Of a DNA stretch of 64,000 bases, positions 50,001-63,354 are shown piece by piece. The notes below the pieces were generated by a model. The model was given only the letters and a program-made list of their open reading frames with translations. It ran no database searches and was not told the DNA's origin. Origin of the DNA: Cucumis sativus (taxonomy: Eukaryota > Streptophyta > Magnoliopsida > Cucurbitales > Cucurbitaceae); contig NC_026657.2 of assembly GCF_000004075.3 (NCBI RefSeq), positions 24,460,408-24,524,407 of the forward strand. Reading direction: 5' to 3'. The position numbers and the translations under genes are program-made. Within the stretch, counting starts at the first letter, position 1; each line of letters opens with the position of its first letter.

Positions 50001-50652
50001 ACCGTGACCATTAACTTATTGTCAAACTCTATACAGCTTTTCTCTTCATCAACTAATAGGATGTAACAGAACAGAGGGTCCAGTAAGGTCGCAATTACAC
50101 ACATCAACACAAGCACATCGTTCCACAGATGAAGAAATAGCAAATTTCCTTCAATAGATCTTTTTATGGAGCTCAATCCTTTACTCTTGACTTCTTCATC
50201 AAAATGAATGTTTCCAAAACTGGTTAGTTTATCAGTAGGAGACTCAAGTCTTGTTGGCACTGATCCCACGGAATTCGTCGAGTGAATGTCTACATGGGAA
50301 GAAAGATTCTCAGACTGATGTTCATGAGAGAAAGACCGAATCCTAAAAAAAAAGAAAAAAACACAAGTAAAATAATAATTTATAAATGATCTGCCTATGA
50401 AACACACGAACAAACATAAAACAAACTTAGCAGTATTATTTAATGAACTCAATTAACCAAATTTGAATCTTTACTTCCTCCCTTTCAGATTCTAAAGAAA
50501 AAAACTAGAACCCTTTTTTCAGAAACTGTAATGGAGTAACTTGTCTCCCTCTCTCCCAAAAGCAGAAATCACAAAACCAGGCCAGAGCCAGAAAATGGTC
50601 GAAAGATAAGTATGGTAAGAACAAACCGTATGGCATCATCTTCTACATTCAT
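47016..50652 (-). CDS. Cyclic nucleotide-gated ion channel (CNGC), canonical copy A
   Basis: Seven exons, all GT-AG and in phase: 50627-50652, 49826-50342, 49527-49736, 48623-48897, 48424-48535, 47805-48041, 47016-47723. This gives 694 residues, the usual plant CNGC size. Expected as a plasma-membrane Ca2+-permeable channel subunit in signalling. It has an N-terminal cytosolic part, S1 (LHLWNDVLVLMCVIATLLD), S2-S3, S4 in exon 3 (PRVSRVYLFLKKV) and a Cys-rich S5-pore loop with CCWWGLQNL. The filter is GQGL (residues 346-349), followed by S6 and the C-linker (GVDV...DLRRD). The nucleotide-binding domain has the plant hallmark LTKGDFFGEDLLKW, and the IQ motif is VVLQAAWRRYFK (about 602-616). Start MNVEDDAIR is in exon 1; an ATG four bases further downstream runs straight into a stop. 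Intact. Resembles group I CNGCs; the exact orthologue is not assigned. Confidence 0.9.
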
Positions 50653-50659
50653 AGCGAGG

Positions 50660-52640
50660 TGAGGACTTTGTTGGTGGATATAGGATGATGAATATCGTTA
50701 TTGCATTGACGAGTAAACAAGCTGGGTGAAGCAAATACACGGCTTCGTCGGCCATTAAAAGTAGTCTTCCTTTCTAGTGGCTGTTGTTGAATATTGTTAT
50801 TTTTCTACAATAAATTTTATTTAGTTTCTTTTTAAAATAACTATTTTTCAATAATATAAACATCCAATTTTGTTGACGCCCTTCTTATTCTCATAAAAGA
50901 GTTTTTTGAGGAAGATATTTTAATTTCTTTGTATTCTCGACATCTTTGAAGACCAAATTTAAAAATTCCTTTTGATATCCTGATATTTCTTTTTCAGAAA
51001 ATAAAAGAAAACTTAAATAATTGGATGTTTCAATTTAAATCAACAGAATTTTTATTTGCATTTAAAAGCTCTACGGTAGTTCAATGTTTTTATTTATTGT
51101 TCTTTTAGTTAACAATCTAAAATTTAACTGAAGTAACAACCTAAGGGTAAAATAATTTATTTTTTTGAATTGTTATCAAAGCGGGTTGAGTGTAGTTTAT
51201 TGAGTTTTGAATGGAGTGGATGAGGAAAGGTGAATCAGAAAAGGGATTATTGATGTTGAAAAACTGGAATGATGGATTATGAATTGATGGTCTCCTACTC
51301 AAGTTTGGAGTGATAGGTCCAAAACTAGAAAATGATTGGAGGGTACATGTCTTGATGGTGCTGAGCTTGTGTTCTGCCAAAACATGAGTTTGTAATGTGG
51401 TTGTTTATTTCATTTTTATTAGTAGGCAATAGATATTTAAAAAATAGATATGTTGAAGGTAGTAAAATAAACAAAATATGAAGTGGACAGAAGATGTTTA
51501 AGTAAGTTTGAAGTGGTATTATATTCAACTTATCCATCGCCCAGTGGCCTCTCTTTCTCTTCCTTAACCATTGGCGAAGTAGGTGATTCTTGTCGAATAT
51601 CATCACTGCATTGTTCAATATGAGAAAGTTTGAGAGGTTTTGACTCAAAGAAATTTCGTTGGGTTTCATGATTTCTTGTCGGAGCTCATTGAACCATGAC
51701 TCTCTTCCGTATTTTTTTTTTTTTCAAAATAAAACTCATAATTTGTTATTTTTATTAACATCTCATTTATTAATGGGTAGGAAAAAGGAAAATTAGCATA
51801 AGCTTTTCAATTTTAAGCCCAAATCCTTATTTTCGCCCAAAGATTTATTTAGGTGTCTTTTTTCTTTTCATTTTATTATCATACTTTTTGGCCATAATTT
51901 CCACCGAAATTCAGTTATGGTTTTTTCAAGATTTGAAAAATTATGGCTTCTGCATAAGATTTAATTTGATGTATTAATATGGTTTATTATTTTATTTGAT
52001 AGTTTTTTAGTTTTTTTTAGGAATTGTAAGTGTTTATTAAGATTAACTTAAAACTTTTTAAGTATTTAAACAAATGTTTATAAGTTCAAAAAAGAAAAAA
52101 GGAAAAAGAGTGTTTAGCCAATTGAAATGACCAAATTATTCACTTCATGCTCTACTACAATACTTGGTAGCAAAAATAAACAAACAGTAAATTATTCAAA
52201 ATAAATAAACATAAATATAACGTTTTTTCAATTGATTCATTAGTGGATCTAAATATTAAATTTCTTATAATTTTATTATATTTGAGGTTCTTTTGAGTTA
52301 GAACGGATGAACACAGCCCGTCCAATAGTTGGACTTTTGTTCCCAATAATTGGATGTTTGTTATTCAACATTTAATGCTTCTTTATTATTTTGAAGGGGA
52401 CAAAATTAGTTCTCTCTCTTTTACAATATTGATAATGATTGACAACAAGCATTCATACTCAATACTGAGTTTTAACAAAAACTCAACTCAATCCAAATAG
52501 TATAAAATTAATTGAAAAAAAAAGATTGGATTACATCAATTATCAATGGAAGAAATCAATTCAGATCAGTTCGAGTGTTTAACACAGTCCATACCCTAAA
52601 GCAGATTTGCAGTCAAGTAACTTTTTCAGAGAAAATAGAG
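50660..52640. other. Upstream region of CNGC canonical copy A
   Basis: Contains the promoter side of the channel gene. Two - strand open frames (51325-51669 and 51141-51380) read unremarkable protein without motifs. They might be part of a small gene, but I see no leader, domain or repeat to support it. AT-rich elsewhere. Confidence 0.4.
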
Positions 52641-52649
52641 CTTGACATC

Positions 52650-53108
52650 CATTCAAGAAGCCAACCACATGTATGTACATAAAGAGAACACCTCTTTGTA
52701 TGTAACAATAGGTTAACTCTCTACTATTTTTTCATTTTTCTTTCTTTTCACTTTGCATGTAAATGTAGATTACAGAAGATTAAAGAAACCTCTCCAAGGC
52801 TTTCTTGTTCTTTCTTTCTTTTCTCTGCTTTTTTGGGTTTTACGAATGACTTTAATTTGTAGAAGATGGTGAGATGATGAAGATGAAGAGAGGAAGAAGG
52901 ACAAGATGAACACTTGGGACTTTAAAGTGGTTCGGCAAATATACCTACATCCACTATGCTTTTGGGAGCAAGATGGTATGTATAGATCTTCCCTAAGACT
53001 AGTTAAATCTCTAGTTAAAGAAGAAGTTAAAAGAAAATGTTCTAACTAAGTTTTAACTATATTTCTTTTGCAAAAGGATAACTAATTTGTAAAGATTTCT
53101 ATAAATCT
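52650..53108 (-). repeat. 3' LTR of the old copia element
   Basis: Matches 56990-57445, with phrases such as GTAGATTACAGAAGATTAAA and GAGAGGAAGAAGGA in both. Ends estimated by eye. Confidence 0.7.
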
Positions 53109-56100
53109 CCACCATAAAAAATATAGTGTGAAAATTTGTGTATGTCTTGACTCCCAAAGCTTTTGATGCAGTCACTTCTTCTCGGGTTTTAGGAACCCAA
53201 TTGTTTGAAGACATTTGAGGAACTTCATTCGAGTGATTACCTTCGTCAACATATCAACTGTGTTTTCACTAATATAAACTTTGAGCACTTTCACTTCCTG
53301 TTTTTCGATTTGTTCTCTGATGAAGGGAAATTTAATATCTATGTGCTTAGTTTCTACTGTGATACTGTTGGTTTTAGATAAATGAATAGTGTTTTGGTTA
53401 ACACATTAGATCTTTACAGATTTTTGTGATAAGCCAAAGTCCTTCAGTGGTCCCTTTAGCCAAATAACTTCCTTAATAGCTTCTAAAAGAGTTATATATT
53501 AGCTTCAGTAGATGATAGGACCACTAGAGGTTGTAGTGAAACTTTCCAGCTTAGTAGGTTGCCTCCAATTAAGAAACAATATCCTGTTAGTGACCTTCTC
53601 TTGTCCAAATCCCCTGCATAGTCAGAATCTACAAAACCATAAAGCTCTTTAAGGCATATTTTATAGATTAATTGAGCATTCATAGATCCCTTTAGGTACC
53701 TAAGGACCCATTTGGTTGCTTCCCAATGCCTTTTTCCTAGATTAGTCATGTACCTACTAATTAAACTAGAAGAGTAAGATAGATCAGGCCTAGTATAAAT
53801 CATTAAGTATATTATACTCCCTATCACTTGTGAGTAGGGGATGTTAGTCATGTACTTAACATAGTTGAGGTCTTCTGGGTTTGGACAGTTAGCAGATGAT
53901 AGTTTGAAGTGTTGTACAAGAGAAATTACAACTTGCCTAGCATCTAACATATTAAACCTTTTAAGTACCTTACAGCAGTAGTTACTTTGGTCAATTGTTA
54001 GAAACCTCTTTGTTTTTTCTCTTGTGATGTTGATGGCTAGAATTCTCTTAGATTCTCCAAGTTCCTTCATATCAAATTTTTCCTTCAAGGCCGTCTCTAC
54101 TCTTTTAATCAAATTTTGATTTTTCTGCAAATAGCATATCATCTACATACAAAAGTAAGTAAACCTTAGAAGAATAGGAATTTGGATTTATAAACGCACA
54201 ACTATCATAGGAACTTTTATTAAAACCAAGTTTAAAGATGAAATCATCAAACCTTTTGTACCAACACCTTGGTGATTGTTTTAGACCATAGATGGATTTT
54301 TTAAGATAACATACATGATAATCTTCTTTACCTTTTTCAATGTATCCTTGTTGTTGGTTCATGTATGTTTTTAGTCAAATAACCATGTAAGAATGTTGTT
54401 TTAACACCAAGTTCAAGTTATTTGTTTTACAATCGATGAGAATATTTCATTGTAGTTAATTCCCTCCCTTTGTGTAAAGCCTTTGGCTATAAGCCTAGCT
54501 TTATATCTAGGAGGTTGAAGACCGAGAACTTCTTCTATAAGTTTATAAATCCATTTGCAAGATATGGTCTTACAATTTCTAGGTAGCGTTACCAAAGTCC
54601 ATGTATTATTGATAGTAAGAGATTTCATTTCATCATTCATGGAATTTATCCAATATCTAGAATTAGGACAACTCATTGTCTCATCAAATGTTGACGGTTC
54701 ATCACCATTTAGATAATTCATATCATTTATGGCAAACTTCACAAAATCTGCTTCACTGTATCTAGAAGGAGGAACAATAGTCCTTTTTTGTCTATCAATA
54801 GCCAAAGAATAGTTTGATAAATCTTCTTCTTCTTGAGTAACATCTTCTAGAGTAGGTGGCAGAGTGATCCTTATTTCTGTTTCTTCCTCAACGCTACTAG
54901 GAAGTTTATTTAATTCATTGTTGGTGGGTGCTCCACTTCAATCTCATTTGGCTTATAATTTGAATCAAGTGTTTCATTAGGTTTATCAAGCATAAACATA
55001 GTATCTTTCTTAAAACTCACACCTCTACAAGTTATACACATTTTTTCTATAGGATGCCACATTCTAAATCCTTTAACTCCCTATGTAAAACCTAAGAACA
55101 TACATTTTATAGCTCTAGGTTTTAATTTCCCTCGAATTTGATGGAAAATCGTATACAACCAAATATTCTAAAGTTTTGTAAATTAGGAGGATGTTTAGAC
55201 CATTTTTCTTCAAGTGTTGGAAAGTTTGTAGAGTGATGAGGGCACTTATTAAGGGTGTAAACAATATAGAAAACAACTTCTGCCCAAAAGTTTTTTAGAA
55301 TTAAACTATTAGACATTTGACATCTAACCCTAACCCTATCCATTATGGTTCTATTTAACCTTTCAGCAACACAATTTTAGTGAGGGGTATATCTTACAAT
55401 TCTATGCCTTATTATTCCATGTTCTTTACAAAAGTTATTGAATTTCTCACTACAAAATTATAAACCATTATCAGTTCTCAGTCATTTAACTTGTTTAGAA
55501 GTTTGTTTTTCTACCATGGTTTTCCATTCTTTAAATTTTCCTAGAGTTTGGTCTTTAGACTTTAAGAAATAAACCCAACTATCTTTATAGTAATCATCAG
55601 TAACGGTTAGAAAATACATGGAATTATTTAAAGATGGTGTTTGTGAGGGTCCCCATAGGTCGCAATGAATGTAGTCTAGGATACCTTTGGTGTTGTGATC
55701 AGCCTTTTGGAAACTTTGTCTTGTAGACTTGCCAACTACATAATGCTCACAAAAAGAAAGCTTTTCAGTCACTCCTTTAAAAAGAATTCCCTGTTCTACA
55801 ACATTTTCAACCTCTTTCCACTTATATGGGAAAGTCTTCTATGCCACAAATCTCCTTCAGTTAGCTTATCATAAAAAACAATTAGGGTAGCATGATTTTT
55901 GAACTTAAGTGTAACAGATCCAATGCCTACAATCTTGCAAGCATTGTCATTTTCCATGTATACTAGGCCTTCATCCCACACTTTGTATGTTGTAAACCAT
56001 CTCTTTAATGGTGTTATATGGAATGAACACCCTGAATCAAATACCCAATCATGAGTATTTTTATTACCTTATGTTTGAATTGAATTTTATAAGATAGGTA

Positions 56101-56989
56101 AGGCATCTGAATACACCAACGAGGCTTGTTCTACTACTATGCTTCTGTCTTAGGTTCTTAGTTCTTGTTGTTTTTCTTTTTGTTTCTTTAGATTTTGCTT
56201 TTTCTTTAGAAAAAAACAATCTTGTATGAGGTGTCATTTTTTATGGCAAAATGTGCATTCTATTATTTATTTATTTTTCTCATTCTTGTATTCTTTTAAA
56301 TTGCTTTTGCTCTTCCCTTTTCAGAACAAACCTTCACCATTTGTTGAATCTCTTTTCCGTAAATTAAGCTACAATTCTTTGGTTTTTATTGCTGAAATAA
56401 CATCATTTGTGGTGAATTTTTGCATTCTATATTTGAGATCATTTTTACTTCTTTATATGCTTCTGGAAGTGAATTAAGTAAAATGAAGGATTCATTTTCA
56501 TCACCAATCTTGTCTCCCAATTCTTTGAAATTTGAAGATAGTTTCTTGAATTTCCAAGATTTTCTGTCAAAGATTTGTTACCATTCATCTTGAAGGTAAA
56601 GAACCCCTCCCTTATGTATGCACGATTAGGTAGATCTTTGGACTTATATATTTCATCCAATTTTGTCCACATTTCATAAGATGTTTCTTCACCAATGACT
56701 TCCCTAAGAACATTGTCACTTAGGTTTAAAACTATGGCACCATAGGCTTCATTTTCCATAGTTTCTTTGTCTTCTTGAGTCACTAGGTAGCTTTTCTGGA
56801 TCTGTGAGGGCTTTCAATGTCTTTTGCTGGCCAAAAATGACTTTGATCTTAGCTTTTCATAAGATAAAATCTCCCTTACCATTGAATTTCTCAATATCAT
56901 ACCTTGCTACTGGCATCTTGAGTTTCTTGAAATCAACAATGTGATTCTTGGAGCTTTCTTGAATCTTTCCGCAGGCTTTGATACCAAAT

Positions 56990-57445
56990 TGAAGGAGCAC
57001 ATCCACGTGTATGGATACAAAGAGAAGATTACACTTTTCATTATTCCATGTTCTCTATTGTCTTTTCCTTTCCCCTTCTTTTCACTTTGTGTGTAAATGT
57101 AGATTACAGAAGATTAAAGAAACATCTTCAAGCTTTCTTGTTCTTTCTTTCTTTTTTCTGTTTTTCTGATTTTACGGATGACTTAATTTGTAGAAGATGG
57201 TTAGATGATGAAGATGAAGAGAGGAAGAAGGAGAAGATGAAGACTCAAGATTTTTAAAGTGGTTCGACAAATATTCCTACGTCCACCGTGCTTTTGGGAG
57301 CAAGATGTTATTTTCAGTTATGTGTGTAATTTCAAATAATACAAGGTATCTAGTTAAATCTCTGGTTAAAAAAGAAGTTCAAACTAACTTTTAACTATAT
57401 TTATCTTACAAAATGATAACTAATTTGTTAAGATTTCTACGGATA
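56990..57445 (-). repeat. 5' LTR of the old copia element
   Basis: Partner LTR. On the - strand it runs into the initiator-Met-type primer site. The inner edge near 56990 is better defined than the outer edge. Confidence 0.7.
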
Positions 57446-57797
57446 CTCTGGATTATTGGGAGTTTGCAAGCATGAGTACACTATTGTATTGAATTATTTG
57501 GGTGTAAACAGGTCGGTATATAGACATTTATTGTATTTTTACTTGATGCTAATTAGCTAATACATAAAAAGGTTACTCGTCCTAGTTTTTATAAGATTCG
57601 GGTATAAAACGACATTTCAACTACAAGATTTGAGTAAACTTTAGGCGGAAGGTTTAGAAGTAAAAACATAGAGAGACCAATATTGGCAGTTAAAACCTGG
57701 AAACGGTGAAACAGTCATGATGAGAAGCTAAAGAGTGGAATGAATATACAGAGGAAGCAATCCACAATTAAATAAGAAGCACACAATACATTATTAC

Positions 57798-60700
57798 TCA
57801 GACTCTGCTGGATTCAGCTGCTTGTGCTTTTTTGGCCTTTAGCTTAAGAACACGAAGGACTCGAGCCAAGTTAGAGTTAAGAAGTCGGGTACTTGAATGC
57901 GGAACAACATTCCTTCTCTCAATAGCCAGCTGAGACTTACACTCATCCTTCTCATTCTTGCTTTTTAGGTATCTCCGCCATGCTAACTGCAAAGCTAAAG
58001 CCGCCCACGGTGCCCATATTGCTTTCAAACTAGGAGAGTTTCTGCTGAAAAGCCACCAGAATTTCGAGACCACAGTTTTTAAATCATTTGCCATGAGGAC
58101 GAACGCCTCAACTTTCGTGTGCGCACGGATGGTTTTGGTCGATATGGGGACAGTGGTTGAAGCAGGATTTCGCAGTGCCCAATCTAGAAGATCCTCTCCA
58201 TAAAAGTCACCTTTTGTAAGCCATCTTGACTCTGAGGAATTATCTACAGCTTCACTGTCTCTTTTTGAGTAGATCATTACTTTGCCTTGAATTATGAACA
58301 CCATTTCATCCAGTGGCTCTCCTTCTTGAACAATGACGCTTCGCTCAATGTACAGCATTGGCTTTAGATAATCACATATGGCATCCAGAAGCTTATCGTC
58401 CACGTTTTGAAGCTTTGAAACCTTTTTAACATATTATCAACCAGAAGAATGTGGCAACTAATTAATGCCATATACAAGGCCATTATCATTAAACGTAGGT
58501 GGTTTTGGACTTGTGCATTTTTTTAAAACAGCATGCTCAATGTTGAAACCTGAATGAGACAACAAACTTACACTTAAGAGTGGAGTCAAGCATAGATGTC
58601 GTTTGGTGTCTCTTCTTAGATCTCTTGGAAGATTACGAAGAACCTGCTCCACGTCAACGCCTTTGGTTTCTCGCCACTTGTACCGTTCATACTTTTTAAT
58701 CTTTTTCTTCAACTTGGGTGGGAGGGAATGGTAAGACATCCACAACTCGATATCTTGCCCCTTCAATCTCATTTCCTCCAATCTTGCTATGGTTGATTGC
58801 AGATATGTCTATTAAATATTACACAAGAAAAAAAGAATAACTCGTCAGATCAGATACTGTCGAGGGATTATGTGTAAACTAAAACTTTTAACCATCAAAA
58901 TAACTAATTACTGTATGCTATTCTACTTGCCAAAGCAAAACTGGGCCTAACGCGCCTAGTTGACGAGTTTGAAGTAGGCTTACTGACCTGCAAATTTCCA
59001 ACAAGAAGAGCAAATAATACCAAGCCAGAAATGGTAATGGTGACTGCAAAGTAGATTTCCCACAAATGGTTACTAGTTTTGAGATCTTGACCCAAGGAAC
59101 TGCAACACATTACAATTGAGGCATGTCAGAAGAAAAATCTTGTAAAGTGAGTTTCCAATTAGGTGAGTTGCCAAGTTCTAACTTGTAAAGCCCTTTCATT
59201 TTCGGACAAGAATCTTGTATCTATGATAAATCAATAAACTTCATCTGTCTTTTCTCTTGCAGAAGCACAAAAACTACTCTTAAAGAAAAATGTCAAGCGA
59301 GAACAAGGCATAAATGTGGAATGATACCTTAACTCAGTCAAACAATGTCTTTATCTTGCTCAAAAAATATGCATTACTAGGTAAGTACTTTCTAGTTTCT
59401 CACATAACAAGAATGCCAAAGAAGCACAAGTACAATGAGCTATTGACTGGTAAAAGTAAATCCAAAAAAATGTATCAGAGAGTAGAGAATCTTTTGAAGG
59501 AAAACCTCAATTTCTGCAGACCCCACCAAAAACAGAGAGAAAATTTCTTCACGATCTCTCTTGATCCCACAATAGGAAGAGCGTCTTTGAATATTCCAAA
59601 ATTAAAAGAATTGGAATCATTTTCAGCTTTCGGAGAGCAAATGGTGTCGACACTCAAGTTGCCTACGTAATTGCAGTTTAGAGACCAATTTGTGTAGTTT
59701 TCTTCCCAGCAAGTTGTTTTTCTCTCTATAGTGAACAAGTACCAAAACGCTCCAATAACCTAAAAGAGCAATATTATTAAAAGCTTGCTAGAAGAAAGCA
59801 CACGAGAGTAACTGTTGGTATCAATTATCTACTTCTACAGAATACGCTTCTGCATGTTCTTCACCAAAACAAACTAATAGTTTGACCTATATTGATAATC
59901 AAGAAACCACGTACTAACTCTTTAAAACGAACAAAAATGAAGGTTGATAAATGAGCCTACATCCTGGTATTCTCTTGCAAATGCACTGTGAAATATAATA
60001 CTATTGAATAAGCATGGTTATGACATTATGTATTGTCACAGCTTGAAGCATTCATGTCACAGATTGCTTTTTGAAACCAGAAGACAGATCAATTTTATGC
60101 TTTTTCATGTTTATCACATTTTGTATCTTCTTTCCTTTTCTCTTCCAAAATTTTAACTGAATCAATCTTTGAGTGTAGTGTAATCCATCGAAAAAAAGAT
60201 GAAAAAACTAAAACAAGCACAAAAGTGGCGGTTAACGTACATGGCTTGCAAGCATATAAAGGAAGAGATTGAATACAGCTTTAGCCCCGGCACTTTCTGG
60301 GAGAATGCTCGAAGTCCATCTAACTTTCTTTAAGAATGAGTAGATTCGAAAGACCCTTGGCAAATATTGAACGATGAGAATATATTTCAATGACCTCACT
60401 GCGTATATAAATCCATTTCCTCTTAAGCTTGGAATGAGAATTAAAACCACCACCTGCACACGAGTATCTTTCACATGCATCAGAATAATATCATCACCCT
60501 AAATAAATAAAAGGCCAGGATCGTCTTGGGGGTCTACATATAATCAAATCCTTCAAGGAAATACAAGGATTAGAAAATTGGAGGAAAACTAGAGATTGAT
60601 AGAATCTAAGCCTGCAGAGGCTGATGTTTCAAACCTGGGGGAGTGGAAGAACTGAAAGAACGTCAACTGTGAAGTAAGAGAAAAAGAATCTCCAAGCTCT

Positions 60701-61780
60701 TGTCCAAACACCATCATCGGCTTCATCAGGATTTGCATTATAAAATGTGGAATATCCAAAATGAAAATGACAGACAATGAGAATTATGTAGAGGAAGTCT
60801 ATGATTGAGCGAAGAATTACAACTACTTTTCTCATTTTGTCGTCAAATCTAACACATCCTTTGCCTTCATCAACCAACAGGGTGTAACAGAACAAAGGAT
60901 CCAATGAGGTAGCAATCACACACAACATGACAAGTATTTCATTCCACAAATGAAGAAATACTGGGTTTTTATCAACCAGAGATTTAAGATATCCCAAACC
61001 TTTACTCCTAACTTCTCGGTCAAATCTTATGTTTCCAAAACTCGTAAGCCTATCAAAACTAGCAGTAAAGCTTGTTGAAATTGATCTCAATGCTTTCACT
61101 GAATTCCTTGAGCGCGTTTCTACGATAGACGAAAGTTTACTTTCACTGTGTTGTAGATGAAAACTTTCTGGACTCCTGAACAGGGGACAAAGCAAGTGGA
61201 ACATAGGTCAATAAAACTATCTTCAAAGGAGTCATAACTCAACCAAAATGGCAGTATATTTTCTATAAACCCAACTTCTTTTCACTTTTGAAATATTCAA
61301 TTTGTCTTAGTTCCTACATACAAAAAGGTCTCAAACTCATGAAATGGATAGAATTACACGGCTACAGGTTATAGTATTTTTGTGAATCTAAAGCAATTAT
61401 GAAGCATAACCAAGTAGAAAACACAAACACGTTATGAAACTTCTAACAGTCAGAAAAACTTTGAAAGTTAGTAGTGCAGAGAAAGAAAGTGAGAAGTTAG
61501 TTCTGCCTTAAAAAAATCCCTTTTGCTCCTTCCCGACTTCCCCAGATGCAGTTGAACCCCTTGAAAATGACCATAACTAACTCAACGTGCAGTAATAAAT
61601 TAAATTGAGAGAACATATGGCAAGTGGGTTCCATTTCTTTTACCACAGAAAACTATAATACAAGTTCTTTCACTACTTAAAACCCAAAATTCCACAACCA
61701 CAGTTATGCAACAAGAAGAACAAGAAGTAGAGGAGAACTTCAATTCCAAAAGGGAACTTAACTTACCTCCGTTCTTCCAT
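57798..61780 (-). CDS. Cyclic nucleotide-gated ion channel (CNGC), canonical copy B
   Basis: Seven exons, all GT-AG and in phase: 61767-61780, 60635-61175, 60241-60453, 59506-59759, 58988-59099, 58572-58808, 57798-58421. This gives 664 residues. S1 (LHLWNEILVMLCVIATSLD) is at about 80-98, S2 at 122-145, S3 near 166-185, S4 in exon 3 (PRVFRIYSFLKKV), the pore with CFWWGLQKL, and filter GQDL (344-347). S6 is at about 356-378, then the C-linker (GVDVEQVLRNLPRDLRRD). The binding-domain hallmark LTKGDFYGEDLLDW is at about 525-538 and the IQ motif ALQLAWRRYLK at about 600-610. Role as for the other canonical copy: cation influx gated or modulated by cyclic nucleotide and calmodulin. Exon phases and lengths match copy A, so they are tandem paralogues; the filter residue (D against G) differs. 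The 14-base first coding exon (MEERR) makes the start less certain than the rest. Confidence 0.9.
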
Positions 61781-61789
61781 GGCTGAATT

Positions 61790-63322
61790 GAGTGAGCTAG
61801 AAATTAGAAAACACAAAGAATGAAGCTGATTTTGAGGTGCATCCGGAAGGCAATTTAAAGGTTTGGGCAGTAGCTATGTAACAAATTTCCAAAGCGAGCC
61901 GCCATAATCGACTAAAAAAAGAAATCAAAATGAATCAGTAATCAAAGTAATATTCAGTATATCTGAAGAAACAAACATGGTTGTCTGACAGGACCAATTA
62001 TCAAGTATCAATGGGACCATTCTCTCACCTCTTTTCACTTGACTTTAATGCAAAATATCCCCCAAGAAAGGGAGAATTGAAAGATTAAAGATTCCACTCA
62101 TTCCAGTTTGCGTTGCATGAACAAACATAAAGTAGGGAAGGAAAGATTTTTGGGTTGGTGAAATTATTTACTTGCCTAAATTATAAATTTGATTTTAAAA
62201 TTTAGAATATACTCCTTTTCATAAAATTTATTTATAATCTATTTAAATAAATTCTTTTTTTGGTAGACATTTTTAAATATATCAAAATCAACTGCCCTCT
62301 TGTCATTTACCACCATTCAAACAACTATACATTTTTTTAAAATTATTAATTTCTTACAAAATTATTCATTAACATTTTTTCTAAAAAAAGACTTTGGGAG
62401 TATTTTAGTCCTTTATAGTTTGAAATTTTGGTTTATTTGGTCTAAGCCATCAATTTCATTACTGCTGTATATAAGTTTAATTTTTTAAAAAGAAATATTT
62501 ACCAAAACTCATTTGATAACCTAAAGTTTTGATTTTTTCATTTTTGAAAAGTAAGCTTATAAAATACTTTAAAGTATTCTAAAATTTTGTAGTGCTTAGT
62601 TAGCAATTGTAGAGAAGTAGTGGGAAAATCCACTAAAATAAATTTACAACAAATCGTAAAATGAGTCCCAAATATTTATTAGAATAAACTTTTTATTTAT
62701 CCCCATAAATAAATTGTAAAAAAAATATATTGGTTGAACTCAATGATAAAATTGAAGAAAATATTTTAAAATGTAGCAACATTTTAGATTCTTTTGATGA
62801 TAGACACTGATAAATTTTTATTAATGATTTCTAAAGATGGGCATGATAGACCAAAAAAATCGTACCAACCGACCAAAACTGAACAAAAGGTGTTTGGTCG
62901 AACAATCGATGTCAGGTTTAGAAAAGCGATGTGAGTTTAGAAAAAGTCCAAACCAACAACATTGTTAAGAAAACTCCAAAAGCTTAAAGCCAATCTCAAT
63001 AAATCGACCAACGATCGGTTTGTACTCCTTTCATAGTTTATGTCACTTTTTAACATCAACAAAATTGACCATAATCAGTTGGATGGCGTAAAATTTTGCT
63101 ATATTTTATAAGTATTTTGATTCATTTTGGTTAGAAATATCATAAACGGTAGGGATTGAAATAATATATTTAATAACAATAATATATTTTATATCTATTA
63201 TTTTAAAAATTCTATCAATATCAGTAATTATGACCGAAGACAAAAGTATATGAATGTGTATTTGTAATAGATATAAAATTTTTCAATGTTTTACAAATAT
63301 TTTGATTAAAATTTTAAAATGG

Positions 63323-63354
<32 letters not shown>

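Larger units (their letters stand above)
52650..57445 (-). mobile_element. Old degraded Ty1/copia LTR retrotransposon
   Basis: LTRs of about 450 bp at 52650-53108 and 56990-57445 flank, in - strand order, gag (about 56.45-56.8 kb), protease and zinc-binding integrase start (about 55.8-56.0), integrase core (about 55.1-55.8), reverse transcriptase (about 54.1-54.8) and RNase H (about 53.5-53.7). That order is copia. A tRNA primer site (TTGGTATCAAAGCC on the - strand, about 56975-56991) abuts the 5' LTR. The LTRs differ by many substitutions and indels, so it is much older than the copy at 13 kb. It is broken, with many breaks. It lies in the spacer between the two canonical channel genes. Confidence 0.85.

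Noticed and set aside
51141-51669. Two - strand open frames (114 and 79 codons) upstream of canonical CNGC copy A
   Set aside because: They read in different phases, with no leader, domain or splice structure I could defend. Kept as unassigned sequence.
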